From: [Enterobacter] lignolyticus SCF1
Lineage (GTDB): Bacteria; Pseudomonadota; Gammaproteobacteria; Enterobacterales; Enterobacteriaceae
Assembly: GCF_000164865.1 (NCBI RefSeq)
Contig: NC_014618.1
Coordinates: 3,596,001 to 3,660,000 of the forward strand
Direction of reading: 5' to 3'
DNA length: 64,000 bases
The notes beneath the pieces are model-generated. The model was not told the DNA's origin, searched no databases, and saw nothing but the letters and a program-made list of their open reading frames with translations. Shown here in pieces: positions 17,079-24,966 of the stretch. Position 1 is the stretch's first letter, and each line of letters begins with the position of its first letter. The translations under genes were made by a program, and so were the position numbers.

Positions 17079-18029
17079 ATGAAAACCAGGCACTTCCTCT
17101 CAGCATTGTCGCTGCTTGCACTGATGACCAGCAGCGCGCTGGCCAAAGACTTCAACCTGCCGGTGGTGAGTAAAGGCTTCCAGCACGAATTCTGGCAAAC
17201 GGTCAAAATGGGTACCGAAGCGGCAGCGAAAGAGCTGGGCGATAAAACCAGCTACGTCGGCCCGGCGGACGAAACGCAAATCGCCGAGCAGATCCAGCTG
17301 GTGGAAAACACCATGGCGCAGAAACCGAACGGCCTGCTGCTGGCCGCGCTGGATGAAAACGCGCTGGCGCCGCTGGTCGAGACCGCCAACAGCCGCGGTA
17401 TCAAGGTGGTCACCTTTGACTCCGGCGTCAACTCCGCCATTCCGGCAAGCTTTGTCGCCACCAACAACCGCAAAGCGGGCGCTGGCGCGGCGGATGCGCT
17501 GGCGGAACAGCTCAGCGGTAAAGGTAAAGTCGGTATTATCGCCCACGTTGCCGGTACCTCATCGGCGATCGAGCGCTCCGAAGGTTTCTCCGCGCGGATG
17601 AAAGAGAAGTACCCTGACATTCAGGTACTGCCGGTACAGTACAGCGACGGCGACCCGCAAAAAGCGATGGATAAAACCATCGACATGGTGCAGGCCAACC
17701 CCGATCTGGCCGGGATCTACGCCACCAACGAAGGATCGACGCTCGGGGTGGCCAACGCCATCGACAGCCAGAACCTGAAGGGCAAAATTAAAGTGATCGG
17801 CTTCGACAGTACGGAAGCCATCATCAACTTCCTGAAAAACGGCGTAATTCAGGGCTTTATGGTGCAGGATGCCTTCCAGATAGGCTATCAGGGGATTAAA
17901 GCGCTGGATGCCGTCCTGTCAGGACAAACCGTGCCGAAGCAAATCGATATCCCGGTGAAATACGTCAATGCCAAAAACCTGGATACCCCGGAAATCGAAA
18001 AGCTGCTGCACCCGTTAGGTAAAAAGTAA
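17079..18029 (+). CDS. Periplasmic sugar-binding protein (RbsB type) of the ABC importer
   Basis: 316-aa type-I periplasmic binding protein (Peripla_BP_4). A Sec signal peptide of about 22 residues ends in SSALA before KDFNLP. Typical strand/helix landmarks are seen, such as QKPNGLLLAALDENALAP, VVTFDSGVNS, GIYATNEGSTLGVANAI and KVIGFDSTEAI. The start ATG 17079 has GGAG at an 8-base spacing. A 75-base gap with a small CCCGG/CCGGG hairpin precedes it, often seen where the binding protein is made in excess. Ligand inferred from the neighbouring fuc enzymes as L-fucose or a related sugar; not read from the sequence. Confidence 0.92.
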   Translation: MKTRHFLSALSLLALMTSSALAKDFNLPVVSKGFQHEFWQTVKMGTEAAAKELGDKTSYVGPADETQIAEQIQLVENTMAQKPNGLLLAALDENALAPLVETANSRGIKVVTFDSGVNSAIPASFVATNNRKAGAGAADALAEQLSGKGKVGIIAHVAGTSSAIERSEGFSARMKEKYPDIQVLPVQYSDGDPQKAMDKTIDMVQANPDLAGIYATNEGSTLGVANAIDSQNLKGKIKVIGFDSTEAIINFLKNGVIQGFMVQDAFQIGYQGIKALDAVLSGQTVPKQIDIPVKYVNAKNLDTPEIEKLLHPLGKK

Positions 18030-18035
18030 TCGCGT

Positions 18036-18053
18036 CGGGGCGGCAACGCCCCG
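18036..18053 (+). other. GC hairpin after the binding-protein gene
   Basis: CGGGGCG-GCAA-CGCCCCG, a 7-bp stem with a tetraloop, 7 bases after the stop codon. There is no T-run. It may partly terminate transcription or protect the upstream mRNA, which would make the downstream regulator and fucA less abundant than the transporter. Confidence 0.5.
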
Positions 18054-18160
18054 TCTTCGCGCTGGCAAGCATAACCGCCGGATGCCTCACGACAATGCGG
18101 GCTAATCCTTTTATGATGGCGGAAGTCTTTTTTCTATGGAAGTCTGCGGAGCGCTCAGTG

Positions 18161-19159
18161 ATGGCCAAAACTGTTGAACAAATTGCCAACGACCTGAACC
18201 TGTCGGTCACGACCGTCAGGCTGGTCCTGAACGGGAAAGCGGAGCAGTACCGCATCAGCGCCAAAACCCAGGCGCGCATCAATCAGCACGTTGAGCTGTA
18301 TGGCTATACCCTCAACCATTCGGCGCGCAGCCTGAAGCTGAACAAAACCGATACGCTGGGCCTTATCGTTCCCAATATTTCCAACGTCTTCTTCGCTACG
18401 CTTGCGGAAAAGCTGGAGCTGCGCTGCCGCCGCTCGGGTTATCAGCTCACCATCAGCTGTACCTACAACGACGTCGATTACGAAAACAAGCTGGTCAGGG
18501 CGCTGATTGACCGCAACGTCGACGGCCTGTTTATTGTGCCGTCAACGCTTGAGAACCAGCAGCACCACCTGCGGCAGGTGAAAAAACCGCTGGTGCTGCT
18601 CGACCGCGATTTTAAATACACCGACAACGCGCTGGTGGAAAGCCACAACGTCGAGGGCGGCCAGCGGCTGACGGAAAACCTGCTCGCCGCCGGCGCTTCG
18701 CCGGTCTGGTTTCTGGTGGGCGATACGGCGCTGCCCAGTATTCGCGACCGTCTTGAAGGCTACCTGAACGCGCTGAAAAAGCACGGTATTGAACACCGCG
18801 ACTGGGTGCTGAGCGTGAATGAAAACACCCCGGAAGGCGGCAAGCTCATTATGAATCAGCTGCTGGACGCCCACGGCGCCCCGGACGCCTTTATCGCATC
18901 GTCGCTGCCGATGCTGGAAGGCGCGATTGAAGCGCTGCGCGACCGTCTGGGCGAAGTGCCGCAGCAGATCAACATCGGCACCTTCGACGAACACCCGATG
19001 CTCGGCTTTCTTGCCAATAACGTCTGGTCGATGCAGCAGGATGAAAACGCCTGGGCCGAGCAGGCGTTCGACATCATGCAGAACGCGCTTGATGGCCATC
19101 CGCTGAAGGAGACCATCAAAGTAAAAATGAAGCTGATTAAGCGAACGCGACGCGCCTGA
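18161..19159 (+). CDS. LacI-family transcriptional regulator, probable regulator of the fucose-type locus
   Basis: 332-aa LacI/GalR-family protein. The helix-turn-helix is at residues 4-23 (TVEQIANDLNLSVTTVRLVL), and the hinge helix region SARSL is near residue 55. A periplasmic-binding-like effector domain follows (LGLIVPNISNVFFATLAEKL onwards). The stretch LNGKAEQYRISAKTQARI resembles the Cra/FruR subgroup. The recognition helix has TTVRLV where most relatives have a TVSRV-type sequence. The start is ATG 18161; earlier in-frame ATGs (18095, 18113) would add residues ahead of the HTH. Being inside the locus, it is the best candidate for binding the twin palindromes at 14224 and 14463. E. coli uses the DeoR-type FucR instead. 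Confidence 0.9.
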   Translation: MAKTVEQIANDLNLSVTTVRLVLNGKAEQYRISAKTQARINQHVELYGYTLNHSARSLKLNKTDTLGLIVPNISNVFFATLAEKLELRCRRSGYQLTISCTYNDVDYENKLVRALIDRNVDGLFIVPSTLENQQHHLRQVKKPLVLLDRDFKYTDNALVESHNVEGGQRLTENLLAAGASPVWFLVGDTALPSIRDRLEGYLNALKKHGIEHRDWVLSVNENTPEGGKLIMNQLLDAHGAPDAFIASSLPMLEGAIEALRDRLGEVPQQINIGTFDEHPMLGFLANNVWSMQQDENAWAEQAFDIMQNALDGHPLKETIKVKMKLIKRTRRA

Positions 19160-19191
19160 TCGGCAAACAACAGACTACTCACGCCTGCGGT

Positions 19192-19213
19192 CTGGACGCC
19201 AACCTGCGTCCAG
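19192..19213 (+). other. Hairpin between the LacI gene and fucA
   Basis: CTGGACGC/GCGTCCAG, an 8-bp stem with a 6-base loop, followed six bases later by CTTCCTTTTG. It could partly terminate transcription after the regulator gene, or separate a promoter for fucA; neither can be decided from the sequence. Confidence 0.4.
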
Positions 19214-19250
19214 TGGCTTCCTTTTGCCCCGAAGTACCCGGAGAAGAAAA

Positions 19251-19898
19251 ATGGAACGTTCGACGCTGTCTTGCGACATTATTGAAACCTGCCTCGAAAT
19301 GACGCGCCTTGGGCTCAACCAGGGCACCGCGGGAAATATCAGCACCCGCTATGGCGACGGCATGCTGATTACGCCCACCGGTATTCCTTATGAGCGGCTG
19401 ACCGAAAACCAGATAGTCTATGTCGATGCCCAGGGAGGCCACGAAGAAGGCAAGCTGCCGTCCAGCGAATGGCGTTTTCACCAGGTGGTGTACCAGACCC
19501 GGCCGGATGCGCAGGCGGTGGTGCATAACCACGCGGTACACTGTACGGCGGTCTCGATCCTGAATCGTCCGATTCCGGCCATTCACTATATGATCGCCGC
19601 TGCGGGCGGTAACTCTATCCCCTGCGCCCCGTATGCAACGTTTGGCACCAAAGCGCTTTCCGAACATGTCGCGGTCGCCATTCAGGATCGCAAAGCGACG
19701 CTGCTGCAGCATCACGGGCTGATTGCGTTTGAATCTAGTCTGGAAAAGGCGCTGTGGCTGGCGCAGGAAGTGGAGGTGCTGGCAAAACTGTATCTCGCCA
19801 CTCTTGCGGTCACCGATAATGTGCCGGTGCTGCCGGATGCGGAGATCGCCGTGGTGCTGGAGAAATTTAAAAGCTACGGCCTGCGGGTGGAAGAGTAA
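19251..19898 (+). CDS. fucA: L-fuculose-1-phosphate aldolase FucA
   Basis: 215-aa class-II (Zn2+) aldolase cleaving L-fuculose-1-phosphate to dihydroxyacetone phosphate and L-lactaldehyde; it also acts on D-ribulose-1-phosphate. Same length as E. coli FucA. Zinc ligands are visible in VVHNHAVHC and LLQHHGL, the catalytic Glu in PSSEWRFH, and the phosphate loop in GTAGNIS. The start is ATG 19251 (MERSTL), preceded by GGAGAA; the frame's earlier ATG at 19224 adds nine residues. It is last in the plus-strand block after the LacI gene, separated by 91 bases with a hairpin at 19192-19213. No fucO (lactaldehyde reductase) is present in the locus. Confidence 0.96.
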   Translation: MERSTLSCDIIETCLEMTRLGLNQGTAGNISTRYGDGMLITPTGIPYERLTENQIVYVDAQGGHEEGKLPSSEWRFHQVVYQTRPDAQAVVHNHAVHCTAVSILNRPIPAIHYMIAAAGGNSIPCAPYATFGTKALSEHVAVAIQDRKATLLQHHGLIAFESSLEKALWLAQEVEVLAKLYLATLAVTDNVPVLPDAEIAVVLEKFKSYGLRVEE

Positions 19899-19899
19899 A

Positions 19900-19933
19900 A
19901 AATGAAGGTCTCCGCCCGCCGACGGGCGGAGAC
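19900..19933 (-). terminator. Intrinsic terminator of yajQ (convergent with fucA)
   Basis: Perfect 11-bp stem GTCTCCGCCCG/CGGGCGGAGAC with a 4-base loop at 19908-19933. On the minus strand it is followed by TTCATTTTTTAC, a good U-tract, 7 bases after the yajQ stop codon. On the plus strand it may also end the fucA message, though less well. Confidence 0.8.
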
Positions 19934-19939
19934 TCAGGA

Positions 19940-20431
19940 TTAATCGCGGAAGTTTTTAAACTGGAACGGCTGCCCCAGATTGCCGCCGCGCACCAGCGCC
20001 ATCACCGCCTGCAGGTCGTCGCGCGACTTGCCGGTGACGCGAATCTCTTCGCCCTGGATCTGCGCCTGCACCTTCAGCTTGCTGTCTTTAATCAGCTTAA
20101 CAATCTTCTTCTGTACCGAGCTTTCAATGCCGGTTTTCAGCTTAGCCTCGACGAACCAGGTTTTGCCGCTGTGGACAAACTCTTCCGGCACCTCGATTGA
20201 GTTACCTTCAATGCCGCGCTTAAGCAGCTTGGCGCGCAGGATGTCGAGCAGCTGGTTGACCTGGAAATCCGACTCGCTCAGAACTTTAATGGTTTCGTTT
20301 TTTTCGTTCAGCTCAATGGTCGCCTCTACGCCACGGAAGTCAAAACGGGATTCAACTTCACGCGCCGCGTTATCCACAGCGTTTTTGGCTTCCTGAAGAT
20401 CGACTTCAGAGACAATATCGAAAGATGGCAT
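19940..20431 (-). CDS. yajQ: YajQ nucleotide-binding protein
   Basis: 163-aa UPF0234/YajQ protein with two ferredoxin-like domains. Family members bind nucleotides, and in xanthomonads a homologue binds cyclic di-GMP; the role in enterobacteria is not settled. N-terminal MPSFDIVSEVDLQEAKNAVD and C-terminal GNLGQPFQFKNFRD are characteristic, and the length equals that of E. coli. Divergent from panE (153-base gap). In K-12 its neighbour is yajR; here the fuc block lies between them. Confidence 0.95.
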   Translation of the reverse strand: MPSFDIVSEVDLQEAKNAVDNAAREVESRFDFRGVEATIELNEKNETIKVLSESDFQVNQLLDILRAKLLKRGIEGNSIEVPEEFVHSGKTWFVEAKLKTGIESSVQKKIVKLIKDSKLKVQAQIQGEEIRVTGKSRDDLQAVMALVRGGNLGQPFQFKNFRD

Positions 20432-20584
20432 GTTTTATTCTCCCTCTCTTTTTGTTGCGATGCATAATACCCGCACAGCCAGAGAACACAACCTGTTATC
20501 CCTGTGTCTGCCGGGGAGTCGTCGGCGCTATAATAATGGCATAATGAGCAAAATGCCTGATCCTGCAGCAGGTGAGGAGAACGA

Positions 20585-21499
20585 ATGAAGATTACCGTGC
20601 TTGGATGCGGCGCCCTCGGACAATTATGGCTTACCGCCCTCTACCGGCAAGGGCATGAGGTGCAGGGCTGGCTGCGCGTGCCCCAGCCCTGGTGCAGCGT
20701 CAACGTGCAGGAGACCAACGGCCAGGTGTTCAATGAGCTGCTGACGGCCAACGACCCCGATTTTCTCGCCCGAAGCGATCTCCTGCTGGTCACGCTGAAA
20801 GCCTGGCAGGTTTCCACCGCGGTGAAAAACCTGGCCGCTCAGCTGCCCGCCGCCAGCCCGGTGCTGCTCATTCATAACGGCATGGGAACCCTGGAAGAGC
20901 TGCGCACGCTGCAGCAGCCGCTGCTTATCGGTATGACCACGCACGCCGCCCGTCGCGACGGCAACCTGATTATCCACGTCGCCAACGGAATTACCCATAT
21001 CGGACCGGCCAACGCCGCCGCCCAGGAGTACAGCTTTCTCGCCGATACGCTGCACGCGGCCCTGCCGGATGTCGCCTGGCACGATGAAATGGGCAGCGCC
21101 AGCTGGAAGAAGCTCGCCGTTAACTGCGTGGTTAATCCGCTTACCGCGCTTTACGACTGCCCGAACGGCGCGCTGCGCGAGCACCCGCAAGAGGTTGAGG
21201 CCATCTGCAACGAGGTGGCGGCGGTGATGCAGCGTGAAGGACATCATTCCAGCCCGGACGATTTGCTGTTTTACGTCTGGCAGGTGGTCGACAGCACGGC
21301 GGCCAACATCTCGTCCATGCTGCAGGACGTCCGGGCGCGGCGCCACACCGAGATTGACTACATCACCGGCTATCTGCTTAATCGCGCGCGCGCTCATGGC
21401 ATCAGCGTGCCGGAAAACGCCAGGCTGTATGAACTGATTAAACGTAAGGAGAATGAGTATGAGCGCATCAGCGCTGGTTTGTCTCGCCCCTGGGAGTGA
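20585..21499 (+). CDS. panE: 2-dehydropantoate 2-reductase (ketopantoate reductase) PanE
   Basis: 304-aa NADPH-dependent enzyme reducing ketopantoate to pantoate in pantothenate (vitamin B5) synthesis. The N-terminal Rossmann fingerprint MKITVLGCGALGQLW is at residues 1-15. The catalytic Lys (WKKLAVNCVVNPLTAL, helix following) and the substrate-binding Asn/Ser region are seen. A GGTGAGGAGA ribosome site precedes the ATG. Its last 41 bases overlap the start of yajL, as in E. coli, so the pair is co-translated. Confidence 0.96.
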   Translation: MKITVLGCGALGQLWLTALYRQGHEVQGWLRVPQPWCSVNVQETNGQVFNELLTANDPDFLARSDLLLVTLKAWQVSTAVKNLAAQLPAASPVLLIHNGMGTLEELRTLQQPLLIGMTTHAARRDGNLIIHVANGITHIGPANAAAQEYSFLADTLHAALPDVAWHDEMGSASWKKLAVNCVVNPLTALYDCPNGALREHPQEVEAICNEVAAVMQREGHHSSPDDLLFYVWQVVDSTAANISSMLQDVRARRHTEIDYITGYLLNRARAHGISVPENARLYELIKRKENEYERISAGLSRPWE

Positions 21500-22049
21500 A
21501 GAGACCGAAGCCGTAACCACTATCGATCTGCTGGTTCGCGGCGGCATTAGCGTCACCACGGCGAGCGTCGCCAGCGACGGCGAATTAGTCATCACCTGCT
21601 CGCGCGGCGTCAAACTGCTGGCGGACGCGCCGCTGGTGCAGGTGGCCGACGGAGATTATGACGTCATCGTCCTGCCCGGCGGTCTGAAAGGCGCGGAATG
21701 CTTTCGCGACAGCCCGCTACTGGTCGAAACCGTACGCCAGTTTCACCTTTCCGGGCGTATCGTCGCCGCTATCTGCGCGGCCGCCGGGACGGTGCTGGTT
21801 CCGCACGCGATATTCCCTGTCGGCAATATGACCGGTTATCCGGGGCTGAAGGACGCCATTCCTGAAGATCAGTGGGTGGATAAGCGCATCGTTTGGGATC
21901 CGCGCGTCAATCTGCTCACCAGCCAGGGGCCGGGAACGTCGATTGATTTTGCGCTGAAGATTATCGATCTGCTGGTCGGGCGCGAGAAAGCCCATGAAGT
22001 CGCATCGTCACTGGTGATGGCGGCAGGAATTTATAACTACTACGAGTAG
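21459..22049 (+). CDS. yajL: DJ-1/PfpI-family protein YajL (protein/nucleotide deglycase-chaperone)
   Basis: 196-aa DJ-1 superfamily member. The nucleophile-elbow cysteine is in IVAAICAAAGTVL (residue about 106), preceded by the DVIVLPGG strand-loop. Reported as a covalent chaperone and deglycase acting under oxidative or electrophile stress, although deglycase activity is debated. Start choice: ATG codons at 21453 and 21459; the second is 7 bases after AAGGAG and gives the E. coli N-terminus MSASALVCLAPGSEE. Overlaps panE by 41 bases. Confidence 0.95.
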   Translation: MSASALVCLAPGSEETEAVTTIDLLVRGGISVTTASVASDGELVITCSRGVKLLADAPLVQVADGDYDVIVLPGGLKGAECFRDSPLLVETVRQFHLSGRIVAAICAAAGTVLVPHAIFPVGNMTGYPGLKDAIPEDQWVDKRIVWDPRVNLLTSQGPGTSIDFALKIIDLLVGREKAHEVASSLVMAAGIYNYYE

Positions 22050-22059
22050 GTTGTAAAAA

Positions 22060-22135
22060 GCCGGGTGGCCGCTGGCCTTACCCGGCCTGGACAAGCGCGG
22101 TACCGTAGGCCCGGTAAGCAAAGCGCCACCGGGCA
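22060..22135. repeat. REP pair (BIME-like) between yajL and thiI
   Basis: Two GC-rich palindromic units in opposite orientation fill the gap between convergent yajL and thiI: 22060-22086 (GCCGGGTGG...TTACCCGGC) and 22106-22135 (GGCCCGGTAAGC...GCCACCGGGC). The second reads on the minus strand as the classical enterobacterial REP GCCCGGTGGCGCTTTGCTTA. Two head-to-head REPs form a BIME, often placed at convergent 3' ends. Confidence 0.85.
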
Positions 22136-22141
22136 AGAAAA

Positions 22142-23590
22142 CTACGGGCGATACACCTTCACGTTGGCAAAACCCTGCTCGCGCAGGTACAGCGCCTGCA
22201 GCCGGCTCATCACGCCGCGCTCGCACCACAGCAGCCAGGTTTTGCTTTGGTCGAGGTTGCCAAATTGGGTGCTGAGCTTGTAGAACGGCAGCGACACAAC
22301 CTCCACCCCTTCTACGTTCAGCGGCTTATCGTCCTGCTCGTCGATGGCGCGAATATCAAGGATAACGTCGTTGGCGCCGAAGCCGCTGACGGTTTCCACT
22401 TCCACCACCTCCTGCCCGGCCTGCTGGGCGATTTCGCGGATATCGACGTTGGTCGCTTCTGCCACAACCTTATCGAGGATCGCAAAATCGAAATGCTCCT
22501 CTTCCGCCTCAATCTTTGCCTTCACCGCCTTCACGGTCGGGCTTTTTGAGATAACGCCGCAGTATTCCGGCATCGTGCGGGCAAAATCTTCTGTGCCGAT
22601 TTCGCGCGCCAGATTAATGATGTGCTCTTTGTCGTAGGAAATCAGCGGGCGCAGCACCAGCGTATCGGAAACGTTGTCGATAAGACGCAGGTTGGTCAGC
22701 GTCTGGCTGGAGACCTGGCCCAGCGCTTCGCCGGTGACCAGCGCCTGTACGCCGTAGCGCTCCGCCACTTTTGACGCAGCGCGGACCATCATGCGCTTGA
22801 GCACCACGCCCATCTGGCCGTCGTCCACTTTTTCGAGGATTTCACCCACCACCGGCTCAAAGTTGATCGCCACAAAGCGCACGCGATGGGAGCTGCCAAA
22901 ACGGTTCCACAGATAGTGCGCCACCTGACGAACGCCGATTTCATGGGCAGCGCCGCCGAGGTTAAAGAAGCAGTAGTGCACGCGGCAGCCGCGGCGCATC
23001 AGCATGTAGCTGGAGACGCCGGAGTCGAAGCCGCCGGAAATCAGCGACAGCACGTCTTCCTGGGTGCCGATCGGGAAGCCGCCGATACCCTCATAGCGCC
23101 CTTTCACCAGCAGCAGGCGATCGTTTTCGATCTCCAGGTTCACGGTGACGTCCGGGTTGGTGAGCTTCACGCGCGCGGATTCAATATGCTGATTCAGACC
23201 GCCGCCGACATAGCGCTCGACCTCAATGGAGCTGAACTCATGCTTGCCGCGACGCTTCACGCGCACGCAGAAGGTCTTGCCTTCAAGCTGTTCGCGCCAC
23301 AGCGGCAGGGTCTGCTCAAAAATGTCGTGCAGGGAGGTGAAAGGAACATCCTCCACCTCCAGAATATGGTGGATCCCCGGAATACGGGTCAGCGCGTCGC
23401 GGATCGCCAGACGCTGGTTTTCGTCTTTGGCGCGAACTTCAATGTGATCCCAGTGACGAACGACGGCAAGCGTCTCGTCATAGTGCTTGAGGACGTTACG
23501 AATATTCCCGGTAAGCATTTTTATAAAGCGCAAACGCACAGATTGGCTTTTGATGGTAATTTCCGGGAACAATTTAATGATAAACTTCAT
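22142..23590 (-). CDS. thiI: tRNA 4-thiouridine synthase / ThiS sulfurtransferase ThiI
   Basis: 482-aa enzyme that adenylates U8 of tRNA and transfers sulfur to make 4-thiouridine (a near-UV sensor); it also supplies sulfur to thiazole synthesis. Domain order is an N-terminal ferredoxin-like domain, THUMP (about 60-165), a PP-loop ATPase with SGGFDS at 185-190, and a C-terminal rhodanese domain with the persulfide Cys in LLWCERG (Cys456). Same length as E. coli. The start is ATG 23590 (MKFIIKLFPEITIKS); the 15 preceding residues in frame are spurious. Divergent from xseB. Confidence 0.97.
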   Translation of the reverse strand: MKFIIKLFPEITIKSQSVRLRFIKMLTGNIRNVLKHYDETLAVVRHWDHIEVRAKDENQRLAIRDALTRIPGIHHILEVEDVPFTSLHDIFEQTLPLWREQLEGKTFCVRVKRRGKHEFSSIEVERYVGGGLNQHIESARVKLTNPDVTVNLEIENDRLLLVKGRYEGIGGFPIGTQEDVLSLISGGFDSGVSSYMLMRRGCRVHYCFFNLGGAAHEIGVRQVAHYLWNRFGSSHRVRFVAINFEPVVGEILEKVDDGQMGVVLKRMMVRAASKVAERYGVQALVTGEALGQVSSQTLTNLRLIDNVSDTLVLRPLISYDKEHIINLAREIGTEDFARTMPEYCGVISKSPTVKAVKAKIEAEEEHFDFAILDKVVAEATNVDIREIAQQAGQEVVEVETVSGFGANDVILDIRAIDEQDDKPLNVEGVEVVSLPFYKLSTQFGNLDQSKTWLLWCERGVMSRLQALYLREQGFANVKVYRP

Positions 23591-23798
23591 GGCGGCAATG
23601 GTTCGTTGGCAAACCCGTCGGGGTTTGTGGGGCAAAAAATACAGCAGCCCACACCTGCGGCTGCATCCAGGCGCGCAAGTATATCATCATCATGGTTAAC
23701 CTGCGCACTTTACACCTTACCATTGTGCGTTATTTGCTTCGTGCCAAGACTCCGCTACCATAGCGGGGTTGCGAGATAACAAGAGTCAGACATTCACT

Positions 23799-24041
23799 AT
23801 GCCAAAGAAAAATGAAGCGTCAGCCAGTTTCGAAAGCGCGTTAACTGAGCTTGAGCAGATAGTCTCCCGTCTTGAAAACGGCGACCTGCCGCTGGAAGAG
23901 GCGCTGAATGAATTTGAACGCGGCGTACAGCTGGCGCGTCAGGGACAGGTGAAGCTGCAGCAGGCGGAACAGCGCGTGCAAATTCTGCTGGCCGATAGCC
24001 AGGACGCTCCCCTGACCCCTTTCACCCCGGACGCTGAGTAA
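23799..24041 (+). CDS. xseB: Exodeoxyribonuclease VII small subunit
   Basis: 80-aa XseB, which binds XseA to form the single-strand-specific exonuclease VII. The motif SFESALTELEQIVSRLENGD and the helical VQLARQGQVKLQQAEQRV are characteristic. The start is ATG 23799 (MPKKNEASAS), giving the E. coli length; the frame opens at 23769. The stop codon is directly followed by the ispA ATG with no spacer, starting the xseB-ispA-dxs operon. Confidence 0.95.
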   Translation: MPKKNEASASFESALTELEQIVSRLENGDLPLEEALNEFERGVQLARQGQVKLQQAEQRVQILLADSQDAPLTPFTPDAE

Positions 24042-24941
24042 ATGGACTTCACGCAACAGTTGCAGACGTGCGTCACGCGGGCTAACGACGCGCTGCGCCA
24101 GTTTATCGAGCCGCAGCCCTTTCAGAACACTCCGCTGGTTGAGGCGATGCACTACGGCGCACTATTGGGCGGCAAACGCCTGCGTCCGTTCCTCGTCTAC
24201 GCGACCGGCACGATGTTTGGCGTCAGCTTAACGACGCTGGATGCCCCCGCCGCGGCGGTAGAATGTATCCATGCCTATTCGCTCATGCACGACGACCTTC
24301 CGGCGATGGACGACGACGATCTGCGCCGTGGCCAGCCGACCTGCCACGTCAAGTTCGGCGAAGCGAACGCCATCCTGGCCGGAGACGCGCTGCAGACGCT
24401 GGCGTTTTCAATCCTCAGCGATGCGCCAATGCCGGAAGTGGCGGACCGCGATCGCATCGCGATGATTTCCGAACTGGCGCAGGCCAGCGGCGTCGCCGGG
24501 ATGTGCGGCGGCCAGGCGCTGGATCTGCAGGCGGAAGGCCAGCAGGTCGACCTCGCCGCGCTGGAGCGGATCCATCGCCACAAAACCGGGGCGCTGATCC
24601 GCGCCGCCGTCCGCTTAGGCGCGCTGAGCGCGGGCGAAAAAGGCCGCGCGGCGCTGCCGGTGCTGGATAAGTACGCCGAGAGCATCGGTCTTGCCTTCCA
24701 GGTACAGGATGACATTCTGGATGTGGTGGGGGATACTGCGACCCTTGGGAAACGTCAGGGCGCCGATCAGCAGCTTGGCAAAAGTACCTACCCTGCCTTA
24801 CTGGGCCTTGAGCAAGCCCGGATGAAAGCCCGTGATCTGATAGAAGACGCCCGCCGGTCGCTGAGCGAACTGGCCGCGCATTCACTGGATACCACGGCAC
24901 TGGAAGCGCTTGCGAACTATATAATCCAGCGTGATAAATAA
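24042..24941 (+). CDS. ispA: (2E,6E)-Farnesyl diphosphate synthase IspA
   Basis: 299-aa trans-prenyltransferase condensing DMAPP/GPP with IPP to farnesyl diphosphate, precursor of ubiquinone, undecaprenyl phosphate and heme o (CyoE, also encoded here). First aspartate-rich motif DDLPAMD at residues 84-90, second DDILDVVGD near residue 225, and KTGALIRAAV between them. It abuts xseB and is followed after 25 bases by dxs, which starts the same isoprenoid pathway. Confidence 0.97.
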   Translation: MDFTQQLQTCVTRANDALRQFIEPQPFQNTPLVEAMHYGALLGGKRLRPFLVYATGTMFGVSLTTLDAPAAAVECIHAYSLMHDDLPAMDDDDLRRGQPTCHVKFGEANAILAGDALQTLAFSILSDAPMPEVADRDRIAMISELAQASGVAGMCGGQALDLQAEGQQVDLAALERIHRHKTGALIRAAVRLGALSAGEKGRAALPVLDKYAESIGLAFQVQDDILDVVGDTATLGKRQGADQQLGKSTYPALLGLEQARMKARDLIEDARRSLSELAAHSLDTTALEALANYIIQRDK

Positions 24942-24966
24942 TCTATAACACCACGATGAGTCTCTG

